Positions 50,412-59,715 of a stretch of DNA of 64,000 nucleotides are shown one piece after another; within the stretch, counting starts at the first letter, position 1; every line of letters begins with the position of its first letter. The translations under genes were made by a program, and so were the position numbers. The notes below the pieces were generated by a model. That model had not been told where the DNA came from and searched no databases. It saw only the letters and a program-made list of their open reading frames with translations. Source of the stretch: Chitinophagaceae bacterium (GTDB taxonomy: Bacteria > Bacteroidota > Bacteroidia > Chitinophagales > Chitinophagaceae); the NCBI GenBank assembly GCA_019638615.1, contig JAHBTL010000022.1, positions 47,182 to 111,181 of the forward strand, read 5' to 3'.

Positions 50412-52139
50412 ATGAAAATAGCACTGGCGCAGCAAAACTATCATATAGGCAATTTTGAAAGCAACACGCGTAAGATCATAGAAGCGGTACAAAAGGCAAA
50501 AGCCCTGGATGCAGACCTGGTGATTTTTTCCGAATTAAGCGTTTGCGGGTATCCCCCCCGCGACTTCCTGGAATTTGAAGACTTCGTGAGCCAATGTTAT
50601 TCTTCTATAGAAAAGATCAAAGAACAATCGCAGGGAATAGGCGTGATTGTAGGTGCTCCGCAGAAAAACCCCGGCAAGCTGGGGAAAGACCTTTTTAATG
50701 CTGCATGGTTTTTATACAATGGAGAAGTGACGGGCGTAGTACAAAAGACGCTTTTGCCTACTTATGATGTTTTTGATGAGTATCGTTATTTTGAACCTGC
50801 GTTTGAATGGAATGTTATTCCTTTTAAAAACCATCGCATAGCGCTTACTATATGCGAAGACATCTGGAACCTGGGTGATAATCCTTTGTACAGGATCTGC
50901 CCGATGGATATACTTGTGCAGCAGGAGCCGGATATCATGATCAATATTTCCGCATCGCCTTTCGACTATGATCATGATGAAGACCGGAAGGAAGTGGCGC
51001 GTGCCAATGTATTGAAATACGGGTTACCGCTGGCATACTGTAATGCGGTAGGGTCGCAAACCGAAATTGTATTCGATGGTGGCAGCCTTGCTTATGATCC
51101 GGATGGCAACCTCCTGGAAGAAATGAAATATTTCGGGGAAGACTTTTGCATCGTGGATATACCCACAAAAAATACCCGCCGTCCCGCTAAAGATATAAAT
51201 CCACAGCCTGTTATTGTTTCGGGGTTTACAGACAAAGAAATGCGGGTATCCAAGGTAAGCAATCCCGATAAGATCATCGGGTTTCTTACCGCAGAGAATA
51301 ATATCAGGCAGATACAGGAAGCGCTGGTGCTGGGAATTAAAGATTACTTCAGCAAAATGGGGTTTACCAAAGCCATCCTGGGCAGCAGCGGTGGTATAGA
51401 CAGCGCGGTAACGCTTGCGCTTGCCTGCCAGGCATTGGACGCTGAAAATGTGCGCGCCATACTGATGCCGTCTGAATTTTCATCGGATCATTCGGTAAAT
51501 GATGCCGTGCAACTCAGCAAAACGTTGGGCAATCCTTACGATATTATCCCTATTAAAAATGTATATGAGACATTTCTTCATACACTGCAGCCTGTATTCA
51601 AAGATCTTCCTTTCAGTCTTGCAGAGGAGAATATACAAAGCCGCTCAAGAGGGAACCTGTTAATGGCAATCGCCAATAAGTTTGGATACATCCTGCTGAA
51701 TACTTCCAACAAAAGCGAACTGGCAACGGGTTATGGCACGTTATACGGCGATATGGCAGGCGGGCTGAGCGTGCTGGGTGATGTATACAAAATGCAGGTA
51801 TATGCGCTGGCGCGGTACATTAACAGGGAAAAAGAGATCATCCCCAACAATATTATCACCAAAGCGCCGTCTGCAGAATTGCGTCCTAATCAAAAGGACA
51901 GCGATAGTTTACCGGAGTACGATATACTGGATAAAGTATTGTACCAGTATATTGAAAGGCGGCAGGGGCCAAAAGAAATGATAGCGATGGGGGTAGAACC
52001 GGCGCTGGTAGCACGGATATTAAAGCTGGTGAACAGCAATGAATACAAGCGCAACCAGTTTTGTCCTATTATACGCGTAAGCTCCAAAGCATTTGGTGTG
52101 GGCAGGCGGGTACCTATTGTAGGAAAATACCTGAGTTAG
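50412..52139 (+). CDS. nadE: Glutamine-dependent NAD+ synthetase
   Basis: The 575-residue enzyme makes NAD+ from deamido-NAD+, using ammonia from glutamine. The N-terminal nitrilase-type glutaminase (about 1-265) shows the triad E41 (FSELSVCGY), K112 (QKTLLPTYD) and C148 (TICEDIW). The C-terminal synthetase (about 290-575) has the ATP pyrophosphatase P-loop SSGGIDSA near 323 and STNKSELATGYGT-like NTSNKSELATGYGTLYGD. Length is normal for the two-domain form. It precedes asnB by 60 bp on the same strand. Confidence 0.96.
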   Translation: MKIALAQQNYHIGNFESNTRKIIEAVQKAKALDADLVIFSELSVCGYPPRDFLEFEDFVSQCYSSIEKIKEQSQGIGVIVGAPQKNPGKLGKDLFNAAWFLYNGEVTGVVQKTLLPTYDVFDEYRYFEPAFEWNVIPFKNHRIALTICEDIWNLGDNPLYRICPMDILVQQEPDIMINISASPFDYDHDEDRKEVARANVLKYGLPLAYCNAVGSQTEIVFDGGSLAYDPDGNLLEEMKYFGEDFCIVDIPTKNTRRPAKDINPQPVIVSGFTDKEMRVSKVSNPDKIIGFLTAENNIRQIQEALVLGIKDYFSKMGFTKAILGSSGGIDSAVTLALACQALDAENVRAILMPSEFSSDHSVNDAVQLSKTLGNPYDIIPIKNVYETFLHTLQPVFKDLPFSLAEENIQSRSRGNLLMAIANKFGYILLNTSNKSELATGYGTLYGDMAGGLSVLGDVYKMQVYALARYINREKEIIPNNIITKAPSAELRPNQKDSDSLPEYDILDKVLYQYIERRQGPKEMIAMGVEPALVARILKLVNSNEYKRNQFCPIIRVSSKAFGVGRRVPIVGKYLS

Positions 52140-52198
52140 CGCAACGGGCCGGTATTATTTTTATCATTCTGACAAAACCAGGTAATTTACTATAATCC

Positions 52199-54058
52199 AT
52201 GTGTGGCATTGCCGGCATCATATCTCGCGATACAGGATCGATTGATCGGCAACGGCTGAAAAAAATGTCGGATGCACTGGCGCACCGTGGCCCCGATGGA
52301 GAGGGTGTATGGATCAACAGGCGCGGCAATGCCGGCTTCGCTCACCGGCGGCTTGCTGTTATTGATTTGTCGCCGGCCGGGGCTCAACCGATGCATTATC
52401 CTTCAACAGAAGAGCCACGCTATACCATTGTGTACAACGGCGAAATATATAATTACATCGAGCTGAAGGAAATCCTGCAAGCCAAAGGATATATTTTTCA
52501 TACACAGTCAGACACAGAAGTGATACTGGCAGCATACGATTGTTATAAGGAAAACTGTCTTGGTTTATTTGACGGAATGTTTGCTTTCGCCCTCTGGGAT
52601 GAGCGGGAGCAGCAATTGTTCGCAGCCCGCGACCGGTTTGGGGAAAAGCCTTTCTTCTATCATTGCCATAACAATGCTTTGTATTTTGGAAGTGAAATAA
52701 AAGCATTGAGCGCTGCCGGCATAGAAAAGCGCGTAGACGAACAGGTACTGCTGTACTACCTGGCATCGGGAATGTCGCAATCGCCTGCAAACAGGCAGCG
52801 TACTTTTTACAGGAATATCCTGTCGTTGCCGCCGGCACATTATTTTTATTATAAGCCGGCTGACCTTCATATACAATGCACCCGCTATTGGGACATTGAT
52901 AAAACCATTGAAACGGATAAAACCATTGACCCGGTTGAACGGTTCAGGGAGCTGTTTTACAATTCTGTTAAAAGGCGCCTGCGAAGCGATGTCCCGGCAG
53001 GAACCAGTCTCAGCGGCGGCTTGGACAGTTCTTCTATCGTAAGCAGCATCAGCGGGCTCACCAACCCTGCCCGCAGCTATAAAAGTTTTTCCGTGGTATT
53101 CCCGGGATTTGAAAAAGATGAATCGGGGTATATCCAAGAGGTAATAACAAAATACGGGATAGAGAACTTTTCCATCTCTCCTACCGTTCATGATTGTATC
53201 AATGATCTTGAGCAGGTATGTTATCACCAGGAGCTTCCTTTTGATTCAGCAGGAATATACCTTCAGTTTGCATTAAGCCGGCTGGCGAAGCAGCATGGTA
53301 TAAAAGTGTTGCTTGACGGTCAGGGGGCTGATGAAGCCCTGGCCGGCTATACCAAATATTTTCACTACTACCTGCAGCAACTGATCGGCACTGGCGCAAT
53401 GAAACTTTTTAAGGATGAAAAAAAGGCGTTACTCAGCAACAATACAGATGTTAAATGGAGCTATAAAAATTACCTGGCTGCTTTACTGCCCCGGCAGGCT
53501 GCGTCTTTTCTCCGCAACAGGGAAATGCAAGGGCTGACGCGTGCAGGCGAAATAGAAGATGAGTTCATTGATCAGTATTTGGATGAGGAACTGTTTTTTA
53601 AACCGGTTGTAAAAAACCTGAATGATATATTGTATTATAACACAATGCAATCAGGACTTGAAGATTTGCTAAGGTATGCCGACCGGAATTCGATGGCTTT
53701 CGGAAGAGAGCTGCGGCTCCCTTTTTTAAATCATGAACTGGTTGAGTTTGTGTTTTCCCTGGCAGCCGGTTTCAAAATAAAGGAAGGGTATTCAAAATGG
53801 ATACTCAGGGAAACAATGAAAGAAAAGCTGCCTGCATCCGTAGTATGGAGACGGGATAAAACCGGCTTTGAGCCCCCCCAGTTGCAATGGATGAAAGAAC
53901 CTTTACTGCAGGAACGTATTTATCATTCACGACAAAAGCTCTTTGATGCAGGCATTCTTAAAAAAAGCAAAGTAAATATACCGGTACGCCCGGTAGCAGC
54001 CTATGCCGCAGATAATATGGACTGGCGGTATCTTATAACCGGCGCCCTGCTACCATAA
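52199..54058 (+). CDS. asnB: Glutamine-hydrolysing asparagine synthetase
   Basis: The 619-residue protein begins MCGIAGI, with C2 as the glutaminase nucleophile after removal of methionine, and has RGPDGEG and YNGEIYN in the class II amidotransferase domain (about 1-200). The synthase domain has the P-loop SLSGGLDSSS near 268 and LDGQGADEALAGY. Many Bacteroidota AsnB-like proteins of this length serve amidation of other acceptors in cell-surface loci, but with nadE as neighbour plain asparagine synthesis is the simpler reading. Confidence 0.92.
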   Translation: MCGIAGIISRDTGSIDRQRLKKMSDALAHRGPDGEGVWINRRGNAGFAHRRLAVIDLSPAGAQPMHYPSTEEPRYTIVYNGEIYNYIELKEILQAKGYIFHTQSDTEVILAAYDCYKENCLGLFDGMFAFALWDEREQQLFAARDRFGEKPFFYHCHNNALYFGSEIKALSAAGIEKRVDEQVLLYYLASGMSQSPANRQRTFYRNILSLPPAHYFYYKPADLHIQCTRYWDIDKTIETDKTIDPVERFRELFYNSVKRRLRSDVPAGTSLSGGLDSSSIVSSISGLTNPARSYKSFSVVFPGFEKDESGYIQEVITKYGIENFSISPTVHDCINDLEQVCYHQELPFDSAGIYLQFALSRLAKQHGIKVLLDGQGADEALAGYTKYFHYYLQQLIGTGAMKLFKDEKKALLSNNTDVKWSYKNYLAALLPRQAASFLRNREMQGLTRAGEIEDEFIDQYLDEELFFKPVVKNLNDILYYNTMQSGLEDLLRYADRNSMAFGRELRLPFLNHELVEFVFSLAAGFKIKEGYSKWILRETMKEKLPASVVWRRDKTGFEPPQLQWMKEPLLQERIYHSRQKLFDAGILKKSKVNIPVRPVAAYAADNMDWRYLITGALLP

Positions 54059-54079
54059 ATGTAACCGGCGCCGGTAGCC

Positions 54080-54520
54080 TTAAGATTGTTTTTTCAGCCG
54101 CTCATAAACTTCTCCCTCACCGTTGGAGTCGAACCTAACGGTATACCAGTATTTGCTGTCTTCCAGTTTAACAAAATAAGCAATGTCTTCGCCTGAAGTA
54201 ATTTCAGTAACACCAAACGCTATTTGCCGGCTGTAAGAATGCTGCAAAGCGCGCAGAATATGGGCGGGCAGCAAGGCTGGTTGGTAAAACCGCATGGAGT
54301 TGATAATAGATCCCTTTTTATCGTAATACACTATATACCGTACATCTCCCTGTAAAAAGCGAACGGAATAACTGTTGCCGCTCTCATTCCACTTTACCTG
54401 TTCGGCGTTTGTAAATGTTTCTTTGAATGATTTTAAAACTTTTTCATTCACTTCTGTAGGTCCGGCAAATACAGCTGCTGCAAGCAATGTAAACAATGAC
54501 AAAGCAAATATCTTTTTCAT
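54080..54520 (-). CDS. Secreted PepSY-like small protein
   Basis: The 146-residue product (start ATG 54520; TTG 54538 rejected) has a signal peptide (MKKIFALSLFTLLAAAVFA). A two-fold repeated beta-alpha-beta pattern follows: VKWNESGNSYSVRFLQGDVRYIVYYDKKGSII (about 46-77), and VTEITSGEDIAYFVKLEDSKYWYTVRFD. It matches the putative beta-lactamase-inhibitor-like PepSY group common in Bacteroidota. Function is unknown. It is convergent with asnB, 21 bp apart. Confidence 0.82.
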   Translation of the reverse strand: MKKIFALSLFTLLAAAVFAGPTEVNEKVLKSFKETFTNAEQVKWNESGNSYSVRFLQGDVRYIVYYDKKGSIINSMRFYQPALLPAHILRALQHSYSRQIAFGVTEITSGEDIAYFVKLEDSKYWYTVRFDSNGEGEVYERLKKQS

Positions 54521-54831
54521 AACATGGTTTTTTAACAAGAGAAAAAAATTAATGATTCTGATTCAAAAATATACCTGGACTTTATAGCGTAAAATGTAAT
54601 TTACGCAGGCGGGTGTATCATGATAACAATAGCAGCTTTCTTTTGTTACCTCCTGAGAAAAGTAAAAAGCAACTTACTCCGAGATGCTTGTCTGTACTGC
54701 TTTATAAAGCACAATATAGTTTGTTACTGCTGCACGGTTAAGCTTCTGTTAAACTGGAATTCCGGAAAATAACTTGATAAGTTTAAACTCATGGCATTTC
54801 CCCATCTTTGCAATTCATTTTTACAATTGTT
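54521..54831. other. Divergent intergenic region
   Basis: This 311-bp AT-rich gap lies between the divergent PepSY-like and cystathionine-synthase-like genes. It should hold both promoters. I see no clear palindrome, riboswitch or small gene. Confidence 0.4.
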
Positions 54832-55977
54832 ATGAAACCAGCTACTAAATTCATCCATGCCGGAGTGTATCCGGATCCTTCTACCGGCGCAATAATGACA
54901 CCGATCTATCAAACATCCACATATGTTCAGGACGGCCCGGGCAGACATAAGGGCTATGAATATGCAAGAACACAAAACCCTACCAGGACGCAATTGCAAA
55001 ATGCGCTTGCTGCGGCCGAAAACGGAAAGTATGGCATCAGTTTCGGAAGCGGTCTCGCCGCTACAGATACATTGCTTAAATTGTTTAAGCCGGGCGATGA
55101 AATTATCAGTACCAATGACTTGTATGGAGGCACCTATCGCCTGATGCGCAGGATATGGGAAGAATACGGGCTCAGGTTCCATTTTATTGATATGACAGAT
55201 GCCGCCAATATAGGCAGGCATGTTACGGCGGCTACTAAAATGATATGGGTTGAAACACCTACCAATCCGCTCATAAGGATCATTGATATTGAAGCCTGTG
55301 CAGCCGAGGCTAAAAAAGCAGGCGCGTTGCTGGTGGTAGACAATACTTTTGCTTCACCCTTCCTGCAAAATCCGCTCGATCTTGGAGCGGACATTGTGAT
55401 GCATTCGGCAACCAAGTATATAGGGGGACATAGCGATGTGGTACATGGTTGCCTGATCACCAACAATAAAGAAATTGCCGACCAACTGTATTTTTTACAA
55501 AATGCCTGTGGAGCCGTTCCCGGCCCGCAGGATTGTTTTTTATTGCTGCGCGGACTGAAAACCCTGCATGTGCGTATGCAGCGCCATTGCGAGAATGGAG
55601 AAAAAATAGCTCAGTTCCTGCGCAGTCATCCGATGGTAGCCAAAGTGCATTGGTGTGGCTTTACAGATCATCCCGGCTATGCGGTTGCCAAAGAGCAAAT
55701 GAAGGGTTTCGGAGGCATGATGAGTTTTGAATTGAAGAATGATACCGTTGCCGCCGCCGAAAAGGTATTGTCGTCTACAAAAATCTTCGCCTGTGCGGAA
55801 TCGTTAGGCGGTGTGGAATCGCTGATCGGGCACCCTGCCAGTATGACCCACGCTTCTATTCCAAGGGAAGAGCGTATTGCGAATGGACTGGCAGACGGGC
55901 TGATCCGTTTAAGCGTGGGCATTGAAGATGCGGATGACCTGGCGGATGACCTGAAACAGGCGATTGAAAGCGTATGA
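54832..55977 (+). CDS. Cystathionine gamma-synthase/lyase family PLP enzyme
   Basis: The 381-residue enzyme (start ATG 54832; an upstream TTG at 54808 is rejected) belongs to the Cys/Met metabolism PLP family. The pyridoxal lysine is K195 in HSATKYIGGHSD. Other family blocks are YEYARTQNPTR, FGSGLAAT, WVETPTNPL, VVDNTFASP and the C-terminal SLGGVESLIGHPASMTH. Distinguishing cystathionine synthase from gamma-lyase needs more than sequence reading; the group is typical of trans-sulfuration. Its stop overlaps the following gene (ATGA). Confidence 0.93.
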   Translation: MKPATKFIHAGVYPDPSTGAIMTPIYQTSTYVQDGPGRHKGYEYARTQNPTRTQLQNALAAAENGKYGISFGSGLAATDTLLKLFKPGDEIISTNDLYGGTYRLMRRIWEEYGLRFHFIDMTDAANIGRHVTAATKMIWVETPTNPLIRIIDIEACAAEAKKAGALLVVDNTFASPFLQNPLDLGADIVMHSATKYIGGHSDVVHGCLITNNKEIADQLYFLQNACGAVPGPQDCFLLLRGLKTLHVRMQRHCENGEKIAQFLRSHPMVAKVHWCGFTDHPGYAVAKEQMKGFGGMMSFELKNDTVAAAEKVLSSTKIFACAESLGGVESLIGHPASMTHASIPREERIANGLADGLIRLSVGIEDADDLADDLKQAIESV

Positions 55978-56750
55978 ATACAACGGCAACGCTTAAAGCA
56001 TTCCTGGACAGGAAGGTAGAAGAATACAACCGGCCTGCTTTTATTGAAAGCGACCCGGTTTGCATACCTCATGCATTTTCAAAACAGCAGGATATTGAAA
56101 TAGCCGGTTTTTTTGCCGCTATACTGGCATGGGGCAACCGTACTACCATCATCAATAAAAGCAGGGAATTGATGCGGCTGATGGACAATGCTCCCCACGA
56201 ATTTTGCCTGTCGCCTTCTGCTTCCGGGTTAAAAAAGCTGGCAACATTCAAACACCGTACCTTCAACGCTACCGATATCCTGTATTTTGTTGAATTCCTT
56301 CATCATCATTACAATATATCGGACTCGCTGGAAACTGCATTTACGAAAGGAATGCTGAAAGGGGATGAAGATACAGGCAACGCCTTGCGCGGGTTTTACA
56401 GCTATTTTTTTTCGCTGGAAGAGGCACCAAAGAGAACACACAAACATATTGCCACACCGGACAGAAAATCTACCTGTAAAAGGCTGAATATGTTTTTGCG
56501 GTGGATGGTGCGCCGGGATAAAAAGGGCGTTGATTTTGGCATCTGGAAAAAGATAAGTCCCGCGCAATTGATATGCCCGATAGATGTGCATGTGGCAAGA
56601 GTAGCAAAAAGATTTAATCTTGTATCAAGACACCAGACGGACTGGCTGGCGGCACTGGAACTGACGGAGCACCTGAAAAGCCTGTGCCCCGAAGACCCGG
56701 TAAAATATGATTTCGCTTTATTCGGGTTAGGCGTGATAGAAAAATTTTAA
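55974..56750 (+). CDS. TIGR02757 family protein (DUF2400)
   Basis: The 258-residue cytoplasmic protein matches the TIGR02757 family. Signs are ILAWGNRTTIINKSRELM (about 44-61), RTFNATDIL, KRLNMFLRWMVRRDKKGVDFGIW and IDVHVARVAKRF...LTEHLKSL.PEDPVKYDFALFGLG. The HhH-glycosylase-like arrangement of the second half hints at DNA binding, but no function is established. It overlaps the upstream gene by four bases and is followed after two bases by the next gene, so the cluster is one transcript. Confidence 0.9.
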   Translation: MNTTATLKAFLDRKVEEYNRPAFIESDPVCIPHAFSKQQDIEIAGFFAAILAWGNRTTIINKSRELMRLMDNAPHEFCLSPSASGLKKLATFKHRTFNATDILYFVEFLHHHYNISDSLETAFTKGMLKGDEDTGNALRGFYSYFFSLEEAPKRTHKHIATPDRKSTCKRLNMFLRWMVRRDKKGVDFGIWKKISPAQLICPIDVHVARVAKRFNLVSRHQTDWLAALELTEHLKSLCPEDPVKYDFALFGLGVIEKF

Positions 56751-56752
56751 AT

Positions 56753-57076
56753 ATGCACGATCAACAATTGGTTACATTGCTGAATAAGGAACTGGCTATA
56801 CAGGCAACCGATACCATGAGCGAAGAGGAGATTGTGAAAATTGTAAAGCAAAAAGTAAATGAGTTGCTGCAAACTGATTTCAATGCGCTGCTGACCTTAT
56901 TGTACCGGATAGATGTAAGTGAAGAGAAACTGAAATGGCTGCTGGAAACAAACCAGGATAAAGACGCGGCAGACATTATCAGCGGGTTGATCATTGAAAG
57001 GCAAGTGCAAAAAATCAAAAGCCGGAAAGCGTTTAAAACAAATAGTAACAATATCAGCGAAGAAGATAAGTGGTAA
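56753..57076 (+). CDS. Conserved small cytoplasmic protein
   Basis: The 107-residue helical, charged product has no signal peptide. A central segment LQTDFNALLTLLYRIDVSEEKLKW resembles a conserved block in Bacteroidota hypothetical proteins encoded beside TIGR02757 genes. It starts two bases after the stop of that gene, so co-expression is certain to the extent the operon is. Function unknown. Confidence 0.8.
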   Translation: MHDQQLVTLLNKELAIQATDTMSEEEIVKIVKQKVNELLQTDFNALLTLLYRIDVSEEKLKWLLETNQDKDAADIISGLIIERQVQKIKSRKAFKTNSNNISEEDKW

Positions 57077-57104
57077 CGGGAAAAGCGCTGATCAATCTTT
57101 TGAT

Positions 57105-57449
57105 ATGATAGCAATTTATGGAATACCTACCTGCGATGCTACAAAAAAGGCAATGGCATGGTTAAAAAAGCGTAAACTATCTTACCAGTTCCACGATTAT
57201 CGTGTTGCAGGCATAACCGCAACAAAGTTACACGATTGGATAAGCAGGGAAGGCCTGGAAAAGATACTCAATAAAAAGAGTACTACCTGGCGCAGCCTCT
57301 CGCCTGCCGAACAGGCGCGTGCAGCCACCCCGGATGGAGCTGTTAAGCTGATGCTGGAGCATCATACGCTTATTAAGCGTCCTGTTGTTGAAAAAGGAAC
57401 GATACTTATCGTTGGAACGGATGAAAAAAGATATGATGCGGAGCTATGA
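57105..57449 (+). CDS. ArsC/Spx-like thioredoxin-fold protein
   Basis: The 114-residue protein begins MIAIYGIPTCDATKKAMAWL. C10 corresponds to the redox cysteine of the ArsC/YffB group and TCDATKKA matches the YffB-type TCDTxKKA motif. The rest has YQFHDYRVAG, KKSTTWRSL, and LIKRPVVE, the cis-proline block. Most members reduce small substrates with glutathione or similar, and arsenate activity is not implied. The start at 57105 is chosen; frames further upstream lie in the preceding gene. It is the last gene of the run from 54832. Confidence 0.92.
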   Translation: MIAIYGIPTCDATKKAMAWLKKRKLSYQFHDYRVAGITATKLHDWISREGLEKILNKKSTTWRSLSPAEQARAATPDGAVKLMLEHHTLIKRPVVEKGTILIVGTDEKRYDAEL

Positions 57450-57964
57450 GGTATGGGTGCTGCAGGGGCTGACTAAAAAGGTCATCATTGCGATCCGCCG
57501 CGGCGGAGAAGCAATCCCAAATACTTAATCCGTTGTCGTTCAATGAGATTGCTTCGGTCGTCCCTCCCTGCCAATGACATATCATCCAGTTTGCTATTTA
57601 TCAACTGGTTATGAACTTCAATTTGTTGTTCCACAAACCCGGTTTTCCTTTCAACTACAATCCCTCCGCTTTTTTCTGTTACTTTTTTGCGGAAAAAAGT
57701 AACCCAAAAGCCGCCGGGAAATTATTACCGCAATTTCCCGGAACGCTCTGATGAAGCTTTAGTACTACTGTGAATTCAGCAACAGAGCCCCGCTACGTTT
57801 GCTGATAACTTAGCCGACTTAGGATACTTACAAATCAGAAAGCTGTAACAAGCAAATGCAACATGTCATATCTTCATTGATTTGGCCCCTAATTTTTTAC
57901 TCGTAAAGACGTTTAACGACCTTTTTGGTCAGCCCCATACCTGCAACTTGTAACCTGCACCCCC
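57450..57964. repeat. Intergenic region with an ATTGCGATCC/GATTGCTTC repeat
   Basis: At 57482-57590 there is a diverged copy of the repeat family seen at 10011-10076: CATTGCGATCCGCCGCGGCG, then GAGAAGCAATC and, inverted, GAGATTGCTTCGG...CCAATGACA. The remaining bases contain a C-rich and T-rich stretch and an AAAAAAGTAACCC inverted pair near 57680-57710. No gene is seen. Confidence 0.7.
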
Positions 57965-58915
57965 TCACTCTCCCACTTCCGTCAGTGTCCAGTTGCCGCG
58001 CCGCCTGTTCCATAAAATACTGTAATCTTTACCGTGTACCAGTTTGTATGTACGATATCCGTTGAAATATTTTAAACGGAGCCAGCCGTAGTTGTAGATC
58101 TCAAATTTAAAAACGAATGGTTGCCCGGCCTTGATTTCAGCCTGTTGAAAATTACGTCCGTCATCGCTTAGCAACACCACTTCGTCTTTATTGCTTTGAA
58201 TGGTAAGCCATATCCAGCTTGGGTCTGTATTGGGATCGGTTTGCGTGTTGCCTGGTACAGGAGCGGGAGGCGGAGAAGGAATAGTGGGCACATTGCCCGT
58301 ATTTTCAGGAATGGTAGGCTTGGGATTAGACGGAGTGGTATTGCCTGGCGTTCCTTTCACCTCGTTCCAGCCCCGTGTAATGGCATTTACCCTGTCGGCT
58401 TTTGCGGGGTGACTGCTGCTCGCCCTGTCGGAAGCAACAGCCTGCATCGCAGCAATGGACTCCTGTAATGTAGCTCCGAGTTTTGCCATTACATAACCGG
58501 AAAATGCATCCGCTTCAATTTCCTTGGGCGGTGTGCTGCCGGAACTGCTTACTACATGATTGTAGTAGTGGTGCCCTACTTCGTGCGCCAGCACGCTGAT
58601 GGAAGCCCATTTGGTGGAAGTGTATGCATCGAGGTTTTCAAGAAAATCGTTGTCGTATATTATCCACCTGGCCCGGTTAATGATGGTAGCATACGCGTTT
58701 TGAATTCCGTTTTGTTCCCTTACATTAAAGTTTTCCTGCCAGTTGATGGATGTAAGCATTTTGTTGAGAATGTCTTTAGCTTCATATACCGAACTGAAAT
58801 TGGAACGGAGAGACCTGGGCGGCACTTTGAATCCGCAACCCGTTACTTTTTGTCCATGAGTAGCTGTAACAGAAGAGATTACAAGGCAAAACAGCAGCAA
58901 TAGTTTTGTACGCAT
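57965..58915 (-). CDS. Secreted M48-like zinc metallopeptidase
   Basis: The 316-residue product has a signal peptide (MRTKLLLLFCLVISSVTATHG). The zinc site is H111-E112-V-G-H115 in LAHEVGHHYYNHV, with the third ligand E134 in EIEADAFSGY, the gluzincin pattern of M48-like peptidases. A proline/threonine-rich linker (about 178-230) leads to a C-terminal beta domain (about 230-316) with no family recognised, perhaps for substrate or surface binding. It is transcribed alone and divergent from the efflux operon. Confidence 0.87.
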   Translation of the reverse strand: MRTKLLLLFCLVISSVTATHGQKVTGCGFKVPPRSLRSNFSSVYEAKDILNKMLTSINWQENFNVREQNGIQNAYATIINRARWIIYDNDFLENLDAYTSTKWASISVLAHEVGHHYYNHVVSSSGSTPPKEIEADAFSGYVMAKLGATLQESIAAMQAVASDRASSSHPAKADRVNAITRGWNEVKGTPGNTTPSNPKPTIPENTGNVPTIPSPPPAPVPGNTQTDPNTDPSWIWLTIQSNKDEVVLLSDDGRNFQQAEIKAGQPFVFKFEIYNYGWLRLKYFNGYRTYKLVHGKDYSILWNRRRGNWTLTEVGE

Positions 58916-59009
58916 TTTAAGGTATATTATAAGGAATAAAGAGTTTTCGGGAACAATTTACAACGCTTCCGCAACATGCGGATAACAAATCGTTAACTCA
59001 AAAGCCGGG

Positions 59010-59042
59010 TTAAACGTTTGTTTAATTTAAACAATCGTTTAA
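59010..59042. promoter_or_regulatory. 33-bp TetR operator palindrome
   Basis: The sequence is a near-perfect palindrome: TTAAACG and TTGTTTAA on the left, TTAAACAA and CGTTTAA on the right, each separated by a single T. Only the three single-base spacers break symmetry. It lies 22 bp upstream of the TetR start, where it would block the promoter of the efflux operon, the usual TetR arrangement. Confidence 0.85.
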
Positions 59043-59064
59043 TTTTGTGCCCTAATTGGAAAAC

Positions 59065-59691
59065 ATGTCTGACAAACGGCTACATATTCTCGAGGCTGCT
59101 GAAGTGCTTTTTGCCGAAAAGGGTTTTGATGGTACTTCGGTGAGAGATATTGCCGCTCATGCCAATGTAAACCTGGCAATGATCTCTTATTATTTCGGAT
59201 CGAAGGAAAAATTACTGGCATCACTGATTGAGCATCGGGCAGGATACACAAGGGATATTATAGAAGAACTGGCAAAAAATGAAAACCTCGCTCCATTTGA
59301 AAAAATTGACAGGTTGGTTGACCTGTATGTAGATAAGATTTTTATTCACTCAAAGTTCCATTGCATTGTTACCACACACCTGCCTACCATGCAGTCGGGT
59401 GAGATCAAGGATATGATGGCAGATATCAAATTCAGGAACCTGGAGCAAATCAAAAAGATTTTGGCCGACGGGCAAAAGAAAAAAGTATTTGGCAAAGTGG
59501 ATATGGAGCTGACGGTAGCAAGCATTATGGGGACTATTACGCAGGTAACTTCTTCAAAAGCATTTTACTATAAAGTGTTCAATATCGAAAAAAACAACCA
59601 TGAATTGTACAACAGGAAAATGATACCTAAGTTAAAAACGCATCTCAAACAATTGCTGCACGCCCATTTGAATATTAATAACCACGAATAG
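59065..59691 (+). CDS. TetR-family repressor of the efflux operon
   Basis: The 208-residue protein (start ATG 59065; TTG 59056 is possible) has the TetR helix-turn-helix at about 5-55: ILEAAEVLFAEKGFDGTSVRDIAAHANVNLAMISYYFGSKEKLL. The C-terminal ligand-binding domain is all-helical. It is encoded 24 bp upstream of the TolC gene in the same direction and sits behind a 33-bp palindrome, so it likely represses the whole operon until a substrate binds. The inducer is unknown. Confidence 0.94.
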   Translation: MSDKRLHILEAAEVLFAEKGFDGTSVRDIAAHANVNLAMISYYFGSKEKLLASLIEHRAGYTRDIIEELAKNENLAPFEKIDRLVDLYVDKIFIHSKFHCIVTTHLPTMQSGEIKDMMADIKFRNLEQIKKILADGQKKKVFGKVDMELTVASIMGTITQVTSSKAFYYKVFNIEKNNHELYNRKMIPKLKTHLKQLLHAHLNINNHE

Positions 59692-59715
59692 CATTTTTTA
59701 ATAACAATCATACGC

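Noticed and set aside
53199-53399. Frames antisense to asnB and other long genes
   Set aside because: They are reverse-strand shadows of high-confidence coding regions.
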